The position numbers and the translations under genes are program-made. Below the pieces are notes generated by a model. That model was given only the letters and a program-made list of their open reading frames with translations, was not told the origin of the DNA and searched no databases. Positions 15,800 through 21,045 of a stretch of 21,045 nucleotides of DNA are shown here, piece after piece. The first letter of the stretch is position 1, and each line of letters starts with the position of its first letter. Origin of the DNA: Candidatus Desantisiibacteriota bacterium (GTDB taxonomy: Bacteria > JACRDZ01); assembly GCA_016209155.1 (NCBI GenBank), contig JACQWU010000243.1, forward strand, positions 1 through 21,045, given 5' to 3'.

Positions 15800-17074
15800 A
15801 TGAATATTTTAGTAATAGGCAGTGGCGGACGAGAACATGCTATCGTATGGAAATTAGCACACAATAAAAATATTAAAAAAATTTATTGCGCGCCGGGAAA
15901 TGCCGGAATTTCAGAATTAGCAGAGATTATTCCCATTGATGTCTCAGATATTAATGGATTAAAATACTTTGCCTCTTCACATAATATAACCCTCACTGTG
16001 GTAGGTCCCGAAGTTCCCCTTTCATGTGGTATCAGCGATATTTTTTTGGAATCGGGTTTGAAAATTTTTGGGCCATGTAAAGATGGAGCCTTGCTTGAAA
16101 GCAGTAAAATTTTTGCTAAAGAATTTATGTCACGGCATAATATTCCCACAGCGGATTTTTTTATTTTTGATGAAGAGCAAAAAGCCATAGATTATTTGCG
16201 GACAGCTTCATATCCGCTGGTAATCAAAGCTGACGGTCTTGCTGCAGGTAAAGGAGTTATTATTGCTGACAATTATAATGAAGCATGTATAGCCGTAAAA
16301 AATATTATGATTGAAAAAATTTTTGGAAATGCAGGGGACAAAATATTGATAGAGCATTTCCTTACAGGAGAAGAAGCATCAGTTCTGGCTTTTATTGATG
16401 GGGATACAATCCTGCCAATGGCGGGAGCGCAGGATCATAAAAGAATACTGGACAATGACAAAGGTGCCAATACAGGAGGAATGGGAGCTTATTCCCCTGC
16501 CCCTGTGGTTTCTAAGGAAATAGAAAAGAAAATTAATGAAAAAATTTTTTATCCGCTGCTTAATGGATTAAAAAAAGACAGGATTGATTATAAAGGTGTT
16601 ATATATGCAGGAGTTATGATAGAAAAAGGAGAACCCAGTGTACTCGAGTTTAACGTTAGATTTGGAGACCCTGAGACACAGGTGATTTTACCGCGTCTTA
16701 AAAGCGACCTTCTTGAAGTTATGCTGGCTGTTGTTGATAACAAATTAAAAGAAATACAACTGGAATGGTATCCATCCCATGCTTTATGCGTTGTGATAGC
16801 TTCAGGCGGTTATCCTGAACAATACGAAAAAGGCAAAGTAATAACAGGACTTGAAAAATTATCATCTGAAAAAGATATAACAGTATTTCATTCAGGTACT
16901 TCCTTAAAGGGAGATAAAATCATAACATCAGGCGGAAGAGTATTGGGTGTCACAGGTATAGGTGAAACCCTAAAAGAAGCTTATAATAAAGCATATGAAG
17001 GTGTTGAAAAAATTAATTTTGAAAATATGTATTTCCGCCGGGATATAGGGCACAAGGCTCTTAAAAACTGCTAA
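15800..17074 (+). CDS. purD: Phosphoribosylamine-glycine ligase (GAR synthetase)
   Basis: PurD joins glycine to phosphoribosylamine with ATP, the second step of de novo purine synthesis; it is a cytosolic ATP-grasp enzyme. Starting at ATG 15800 (MNILVIGSGGREHA) gives 424 residues, the family length. GTG 15788 would only add four residues and lacks a ribosome-binding site, whereas AAGGA at 15791-15795 serves 15800. Motifs in order are GSGGREHA (N-domain), VVGPEVPLSCGISD, KADGLAAGKGV (ATP-grasp loop), AGAQDHKR, NTGGMGAYSP and LEFNVRFGDPETQ (metal and ATP binding); the C-terminal domain is complete. It follows the TPR lipoprotein stop by 19 bases and so probably rides on the envelope transcript. 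Together with the purH domain at 5140 it brackets the ExbB/TPR cluster. The stop codon overlaps the first bases of the dispersed repeat, copy B. Confidence 0.95.
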   Translation: MNILVIGSGGREHAIVWKLAHNKNIKKIYCAPGNAGISELAEIIPIDVSDINGLKYFASSHNITLTVVGPEVPLSCGISDIFLESGLKIFGPCKDGALLESSKIFAKEFMSRHNIPTADFFIFDEEQKAIDYLRTASYPLVIKADGLAAGKGVIIADNYNEACIAVKNIMIEKIFGNAGDKILIEHFLTGEEASVLAFIDGDTILPMAGAQDHKRILDNDKGANTGGMGAYSPAPVVSKEIEKKINEKIFYPLLNGLKKDRIDYKGVIYAGVMIEKGEPSVLEFNVRFGDPETQVILPRLKSDLLEVMLAVVDNKLKEIQLEWYPSHALCVVIASGGYPEQYEKGKVITGLEKLSSEKDITVFHSGTSLKGDKIITSGGRVLGVTGIGETLKEAYNKAYEGVEKINFENMYFRRDIGHKALKNC

Positions 17075-17125
17075 ATTAAAATGCAAAAATCAAAATGTAA
17101 AATGACAAATTAAAATTTAAAATTA
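17073..17125 (+). repeat. Dispersed AT-rich intergenic repeat, copy B
   Basis: A 53-base near-copy of 10627-10678 (one substitution, one single-base insertion in the T-run near the 3' end). It begins within the purD stop codon and lies in the 158-base gap before the MBL-fold gene. No target-site duplication is evident. The rest of the gap, to 17232, shows no clear promoter, RNA gene or terminator. Confidence 0.8.
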
Positions 17126-17232
17126 GTTCACCTTCAGTAATAACATAGTAAAGTAATGGCAGTGACACCGGGTTTATCAGTTAAACAATTGTAAAAAGAT
17201 GCGGATTGTGTTTGATAATTTATAGGAATTAT

Positions 17233-18039
17233 ATGTGTGTAAATTCTGCTAAATCAACAATTAAATTTTTAGGTACTGCAGGGGCGAGATTTGTTGTAAC
17301 AAAACAGCTTAGGGCTTCAGGCGGTATATGGTTCACATTGGAAGGTACGGAATTTCTTGTTGACCCCGGTCCCGGGACACTCGTAAATGCGTTAGCCGCA
17401 TGTCCTAAAAAAAATCCTGCCAATTTATCAGGTATACTTCTCTCTCATAGGCATTTAGATCATTCAAATGATTTGAATATTATGGTTGAAGCAATGACTG
17501 AAGGCGGACGTGTAAAACGGGGCGAGATTTTTTTACCGGAAGATGCATTGAATAATAAAGATCCTATCTTCTTCAGCTATTTACACAAAACCGTAAAAAG
17601 TATAAATGTGCTTCATGAAAAACATACATATCAGTTCCAGAATTTAACCTTTGAAACATCCCCATTGCATGATCACGGGACAAAGACATATGGATTTAAA
17701 TTTATAACTTCATCAGGTACTATTGCTCATATAACAGACACAAAATATTTTGAAGAAATGCTCACTTTTTATAAAGCGGACATTTTAATTATTAATGTGG
17801 TCTGTTGTGATTATTCCATAAAGAAAAATAATATTGAAGAAATAAAACATATTTTTTTCCCTGAAGTAATAAAAATAGTAGAAGAGGTAAGACCTAAATT
17901 GGCTATCCTTACCCATTTCGGGCTTAATATGCTTAGCGAGAATCCAAATAAAAAAGCCGCAGAACTCACAAAAAAAACCGGTATTACAGTTATTGCCGCA
18001 GAGGACGGTATGGAAATTAATGTTGATGCTTATCTCTGA
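17233..18039 (+). CDS. MBL-fold (metallo-beta-lactamase superfamily) metal-dependent hydrolase
   Basis: A 269-residue cytosolic hydrolase of the metallo-beta-lactamase fold, with no signal peptide. Metal-binding motifs are HRHLDH (His72, His74, Asp76, His77), HDHGTKTYG (the next histidine region), the aspartate in AHITDTKY and the histidine in AILTHFG. The N-terminal IKFLGTAGAR and FLVDPGPGTL resemble RNase Z-like and related phosphodiesterase-type members, although the long RNase Z exosite arm is not seen. I start it at ATG 17233, five bases after AGGA. A TTG nine codons upstream is also open, but the added residues do not match the fold. The substrate cannot be told from the sequence: nucleotide or cyclic nucleotide phosphodiesterase, tRNA processing and lactone hydrolysis all occur in this superfamily. 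It follows purD by about 160 bases and is convergent with the toxin gene on the other strand. Confidence 0.85.
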   Translation: MCVNSAKSTIKFLGTAGARFVVTKQLRASGGIWFTLEGTEFLVDPGPGTLVNALAACPKKNPANLSGILLSHRHLDHSNDLNIMVEAMTEGGRVKRGEIFLPEDALNNKDPIFFSYLHKTVKSINVLHEKHTYQFQNLTFETSPLHDHGTKTYGFKFITSSGTIAHITDTKYFEEMLTFYKADILIINVVCCDYSIKKNNIEEIKHIFFPEVIKIVEEVRPKLAILTHFGLNMLSENPNKKAAELTKKTGITVIAAEDGMEINVDAYL

Positions 18040-18106
18040 TTTTAATTATATATTAATGGATATTTTTTAGGATTTTTTAAAATTTTTATTGTTAAATCTA
18101 CATAAT

Positions 18107-18397
18107 CTAAATTCTATATTTCCAATATTCTGGTTCTCTGTGCAGATGCATTACGGCTACAATATATATTTTTTCTTTATCTTCTGAATATAAAATCCCA
18201 TAAGGAAATCTCTGGACTAACGAACGTCGAATATCATCCTCTATAATCGGCCAGGCTTTTGGAAAAGCTATTGTTCTTTCAATAGTTAAATATACCTCAA
18301 TTGCGAAATCATATCCCAATCCTGATTCCTTTTCTTCATAATAATTAATAGCTTCAATAAATTCTTCTTCTGCTTCGGGGTGGAATGAATAGTTCAT
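18107..18397 (-). CDS. parE: ParE/RelE-family toxin of a type II toxin-antitoxin pair
   Basis: A 96-residue protein of the ParE/RelE toxin superfamily. The start YSFHPEAEEEFIEAINYYEE is the usual H-x-x-A-x-x-E-(x)-xxYY opening. The C-terminal half RRSLVQRFPYGILYSED ... IYIVAVMHLHREPEYW matches the RRxxxxxFPYxIxY and AVxHxxRxPxYW signatures of the plasmid-stabilisation (ParE) group. Members either poison DNA gyrase or cut mRNA; which applies here is not decidable. Its ATG overlaps the antitoxin stop by four bases (ATGA), the standard coupled order with the antitoxin first. The length is complete and no frame disruption is seen, so the pair may be active. Confidence 0.9.
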   Translation of the reverse strand: MNYSFHPEAEEEFIEAINYYEEKESGLGYDFAIEVYLTIERTIAFPKAWPIIEDDIRRSLVQRFPYGILYSEDKEKIYIVAVMHLHREPEYWKYRI

Positions 18398-18618
18398 TTT
18401 GAAAACCTACTCCATATTTTTTTAAATACTTCTTCTCCTTGTACTGTTTCCACCCTGCCGGAACGAAGTTCTTCTATACGCCGTTTGGCCACTAATACCC
18501 ATTTTTTATCTATTTCTGATTCTGGGGGATTTAGACTTTTTAATAAAGAATCAACAAACATTGCCCTTTCTTCAACAGGTAATGAAATTGCTTCTGCTAT
18601 AAGATCTTTTGTCTTCAT
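18394..18618 (-). CDS. Antitoxin of the addiction-module (PF09720-like) family
   Basis: The antitoxin partner of the ParE-like toxin, 74 residues from the ATG at 18618 (MKTKDLIAEAISL). The sequence LPVEERAMFVDSLLKSLNPPESE, the Trp and Arg residues in DKKWVLVAKRRIEELRSGRVETVQGEEVF, and the size match the putative addiction module component family that pairs with ParE/RelE toxins. AGGAGG at 18629-18634 (minus strand) supports this start. The frame stays open back to 18681, but the extra 21 residues (MSRQYSVLNK...) contain the ribosome-binding site and do not match the family. It lies about 70 bases downstream of the thioredoxin-like/TPR gene on the same strand, so it may be read from that operon as well as from its own promoter; I see no clear operator. 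Confidence 0.85.
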   Translation of the reverse strand: MKTKDLIAEAISLPVEERAMFVDSLLKSLNPPESEIDKKWVLVAKRRIEELRSGRVETVQGEEVFKKIWSRFSK

Positions 18619-18691
18619 ATTGGCTTTTCCTCCTGGGAATTCCACCGATAACTTATTTAAAACTGAATACTGACGGCTCATAGCTTTCTTT

Positions 18692-19900
18692 TTAGTTCGC
18701 TCTATCGCGTTTTTCCCGTAGAAGTTTTTCTGTTAAATCCTGATAGACATTGAAAGATTTTTTATATTGTTCGATTGCATTTCTATTATCTTTTAGATTA
18801 AGATATATTTCACCCATGTTGAAATAAGACATGGCAAAACGTATTTTTTCATCAATGGTAAAATCCTTCCATCCGGAATAACGTTTTATTGCTTCTTCTA
18901 TTTTGCTTTTAGCTGAATCAAATACTTTATTATCAATACAAATTGTTCCCATGCCATAATATCCTTCAGCGGCTTTGGCTGAATCGAGGTCAATGATGTT
19001 TTTAAACTGTAAAAAAGCATCGTCTTTTTTTTTTTTTTTTTTACATAAAAAACCATAATTTAAAAGTGTTTGCACATTATTTGGTTCCAGAGTCAGAGCT
19101 TTCCGGAATGCTTCAACTGCTTTCTCTTTTTTTCCTTCCTGCATATAATATTCGCCGAGAGTGCTGTGAGCCAGCGCATAATCAGGGTCTTTTGTTATAG
19201 CAGTCAAAAGATGCTCAATGGCTTTCTCTGTATTCCCTCTTTGTTTTACTACAACAGCCAGTTTATAACTAAAATCGGCTTTGTTTTTGGGCATATATTC
19301 CTGTTTTTTTACAATAATTTCTTCAGGTATCCCCAGAGTTTTTTTTACATTAGTACGGATATCTCTTTCTGCGCCGAATTCAGGAAATCCGGATAAGATA
19401 TAAGTTACTATTCCGTTTTTGTCCAGAATGGCAGAGCTCGGAAGTGTGATAATTCCATATTTACTAAAAACACCTAATCCTTGATCAATCAATACAGGAT
19501 AAGTTATTTTGTTATCATCGATTATTTTTTTTATTCCATTTAGTTCTTCATCTGTTACATTTTTATCGGTCTGGGGGCAATAAACAGCAACAACTTCCAG
19601 CCCTTTATCCAAATTATAAGTATCATGCATTGTCTGCCAGTAAGCAAGAGCCTTATCCCCTCTTAAACTGGGGAATTTAAAAAAAACTAAAACAAGTGTA
19701 TTTTTATTTTTAAAACTTGAAGTACTTATTGAGGTTCCATTTATATCTTTTAAAGTAATATCAGGAGCAGGTTCTCCAACACCGAGGCGTTTAAAAGCCT
19801 GCGCATGTATCTGCGGGAGGAAAAATGTTCCAATAATAGTTAAAATAATTATAATTAGAAAATGATGTAATAAAGTTTTAAAATTTTTTTGTTTTCTCAT
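18692..19900 (-). CDS. Exported thioredoxin-like (catalytic cysteines absent) plus TPR protein, paralogue 1
   Basis: A 402-residue protein with a signal peptide (residues 1-35, cleavage near AQA|F). Residues ~39-185 form a thioredoxin/AhpC-TSA-like domain: GEPAPDITLKDINGTSIS, the strand LVLVFFKFP, VVAVYCP, TYPVLIDQ, the cis-proline LPSS and ILDKNGIVTYILSGFP. Four or five TPRs follow (~205-395). Where a CxxC or peroxidatic Cys should follow the first strand, the sequence is FKFPSLRGDKALAYW, with no Cys, so classical redox activity is unlikely. A cysteine in VYCP is shared with the paralogue. The ATG at 19900 has AAGGAG six bases upstream. It lies 48 bases after the stop of paralogue 2 in one operon. 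A run of six lysines is encoded by an 18-base A-run. It is probably a periplasmic binding or scaffold protein; the ligand is unknown. Confidence 0.8.
   Translation of the reverse strand: MRKQKNFKTLLHHFLIIIILTIIGTFFLPQIHAQAFKRLGVGEPAPDITLKDINGTSISTSSFKNKNTLVLVFFKFPSLRGDKALAYWQTMHDTYNLDKGLEVVAVYCPQTDKNVTDEELNGIKKIIDDNKITYPVLIDQGLGVFSKYGIITLPSSAILDKNGIVTYILSGFPEFGAERDIRTNVKKTLGIPEEIIVKKQEYMPKNKADFSYKLAVVVKQRGNTEKAIEHLLTAITKDPDYALAHSTLGEYYMQEGKKEKAVEAFRKALTLEPNNVQTLLNYGFLCKKKKKKDDAFLQFKNIIDLDSAKAAEGYYGMGTICIDNKVFDSAKSKIEEAIKRYSGWKDFTIDEKIRFAMSYFNMGEIYLNLKDNRNAIEQYKKSFNVYQDLTEKLLREKRDRAN
19025..19042. repeat. 18-base homopolymer (T on plus strand) inside a coding region
   Basis: Eighteen consecutive Ts (A-run on the coding strand) encode six lysines between two TPRs of paralogue 1. 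Paralogue 2 has the same length at this place (LCMEMGMKDDA against LCKKKKKKDDA), so the frame as given is correct. A tract this long is prone to slippage and to sequencing error. Confidence 0.9.
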
Positions 19901-19948
19901 GACAAATCTCCTTAAATTTTTCCTCTCAAATTCTGCTCATCGCTCATC

Positions 19949-21045
19949 TTAATTTGCTCTCATTGATTTTTGTTCTTCTTTTATTAATTCACCTGTAATT
20001 TCTTCATATTTTTTTAAAGCGTCTTTGTATTGCTCTATAGCTTCCTTTTTTTTTTTATTTTTCAGCAATATTTCAGCGGCATTTATATAAGACATCGTCA
20101 TATGTAAACGCTCTTGAATAGACATATCTTTTTGCTGGCTATATAGTTTAATTGCTTCCATAACTTTTGAAAGTGCTGAATCATATACCTCGTTTTTTAA
20201 ATAAATTGTGCCCATCCCAAAATAAGCTTCAGCCGACTTATTCGGAGCAATTTCGATAATATTTTTAAATTGCAAAAGAGCATCATCTTTCATCCCCATT
20301 TCCATGCATAAAAGTCCATAATCTATAAGAGTGTTAACATCGGATGAATCAAGTTCAAGAGCTTTTTGGTAGTTTTCCAGAGCTTTATCGGTTTTATTGG
20401 ACTGAGAATAAAGCTTAGCCATCAAAACATAAGGATCCGGATATTTTGGATCTTTTTGAATGGAAATATTTAAATATTCCATTGCCTTTGTCGTATTCCC
20501 TCTTTGCAGAACTGCTATTGCAAGTTTATAATTTCTTCCGGCATCAAGTTCGGGAACATACTTTTTTTCTGCAATTTTTTCCTCGGGAATTCCAAGTATG
20601 CTTTTTAAATTTTTAGTTATATCTTTTTCCGCGCCAAAAGTAGGAAATCCCGGCAGAATATATTTTACTACTCCCTGAGTATCTAAAACCATGGAACTTG
20701 GAAAACTTATTACACCGTATTTTGAAAATATATTCAATCCGTCGTCAATGAGCACGGGAAATTTAACATTTGCTTCTTCAATTATTTTTTGCAAATCATC
20801 CATTTCAGCGGATGGAATACTTTGAGGTGTACGGGGACAATAGACTGAAATCATAGAAAATTCATGATCATTTTTGTATTTATCATAAACCTTTTGCCAG
20901 TAAGCAAGTGCTTTTACACTATTTAGACCTGGGACTTTAAAAAAAATAACTGCCAAATTCTTTTTATTTTTAAAACTTGATAAAGAAACCTGTCCTCCAT
21001 TTATATCACGAAGTGTAAAATCAATTGCATTTTCATTCAGATTTA
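19949..21045 (-). CDS. Thioredoxin-like (catalytic cysteines absent) plus TPR protein, paralogue 2, N-terminus outside the window
   Basis: The frame is open to the right edge. The TTG at 20956 is internal, because upstream codons continue the fold (AIDFTLRDINGGQVSLSSFK), matching paralogue 1 (APDITLKDINGTSIS). About 364 residues are visible; the signal peptide and first strand are missing. The thioredoxin-like part shows LAVIFFKVPGLNSVKALAYW with no Cys at the active-site position, then ISVYCP, FPVLIDD, the cis-proline FPSS and a TPR tail of about five units. By eye it is near half identical to paralogue 1, with the same domain order and matching lengths, so the two arose by tandem duplication. 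An 11-T run (20046-20056) falls in its Lys-rich tail. Transcription runs leftward into paralogue 1, with only 48 bases between. Confidence 0.8.
   Translation of the reverse strand, partial: NLNENAIDFTLRDINGGQVSLSSFKNKKNLAVIFFKVPGLNSVKALAYWQKVYDKYKNDHEFSMISVYCPRTPQSIPSAEMDDLQKIIEEANVKFPVLIDDGLNIFSKYGVISFPSSMVLDTQGVVKYILPGFPTFGAEKDITKNLKSILGIPEEKIAEKKYVPELDAGRNYKLAIAVLQRGNTTKAMEYLNISIQKDPKYPDPYVLMAKLYSQSNKTDKALENYQKALELDSSDVNTLIDYGLLCMEMGMKDDALLQFKNIIEIAPNKSAEAYFGMGTIYLKNEVYDSALSKVMEAIKLYSQQKDMSIQERLHMTMSYINAAEILLKNKKKKEAIEQYKDALKKYEEITGELIKEEQKSMRAN

Noticed and set aside
17189-17219. Promoter ahead of the MBL-fold gene (TTGTAA ... GATAAT)
   Set aside because: The spacing is 19 bases, both boxes are imperfect, and the start site would fall almost on the ribosome-binding site; it is too weak in this A+T-rich gap.
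18040-18106. Bidirectional terminator between the MBL-fold gene and the toxin gene
   Set aside because: The convergent 67-base gap is A+T-rich with T-runs, but I find no G/C-containing stem that would support a terminator call.

Overview
The window carries about 21 kb of AT-rich (roughly one third G+C) bacterial chromosome from an organism with a double membrane. The envelope genes show this: an ExbB/ExbD proton-channel pair, an inner-membrane-anchored protein long enough to cross the periplasm, an exported 15-haem cytochrome c, a TPR lipoprotein and several exported TPR proteins. A Complex I subunit and the multihaem cytochrome point to respiratory, probably anaerobic or electron-exporting, energy metabolism. 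No rRNA or tRNA gene was found. The mixture suggests an uncultured Gram-negative-type lineage, but the phylum cannot be named from the sequence alone.

Layout. 1-1296 is the 3' part of nuoN, entering from the left edge; its first ~720 bases are clearly richer in G+C than everything that follows. 1407-2859 holds a c-di-GMP-binding PilZ protein one base away from trpC. 2938-4950 holds a 15-haem periplasmic cytochrome c and a 69-residue two-helix membrane protein. 5140-10522 holds a stand-alone IMP cyclohydrolase domain (the first half of PurH), then exbB, exbD and a 1150-residue TonB/TolA-like protein. That protein ends not in a TonB domain but in beta-sandwich/Ig-like modules and a YfaP (DUF2135) domain. 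10788-15780 is a TPR block: an exported CpoB/YbgF-like 5' fragment, a very long TPR remainder in another frame (apparently one gene split by a small deletion), and a TPR lipoprotein. purD follows immediately, then an MBL-fold hydrolase gene. From 18107 to the right edge all genes lie on the minus strand: a ParE toxin and its antitoxin, and two tandem paralogues that fuse a thioredoxin-like domain without catalytic cysteines to TPRs. The second paralogue runs off the right edge.

How they fit together. The most distinctive unit is ExbB-ExbD-(TonB-like/YfaP)-TPR. It resembles a Tol-Pal or Ton energy-transduction cluster (TolQ-TolR-TolA-CpoB) in which the TolA/TonB position is taken by a much larger protein with an unrelated C-terminus. 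I infer a proton-motive-force-driven envelope machine of unknown purpose. purH and purD flank this cluster, so envelope and purine genes may share transcripts.

Non-coding features include a near-consensus promoter at 10535-10563 ahead of the TPR genes, two almost identical ~52-base AT-rich dispersed repeats (10627 and 17073), a 4x7-base tandem repeat (6943), inverted repeats ahead of purH and exbB, and an 18-base homopolymer inside a coding region (19025). No stretch longer than 300 bases lacks a gene. The longest is 10523-10787, which holds the promoter, a hairpin and one dispersed repeat.
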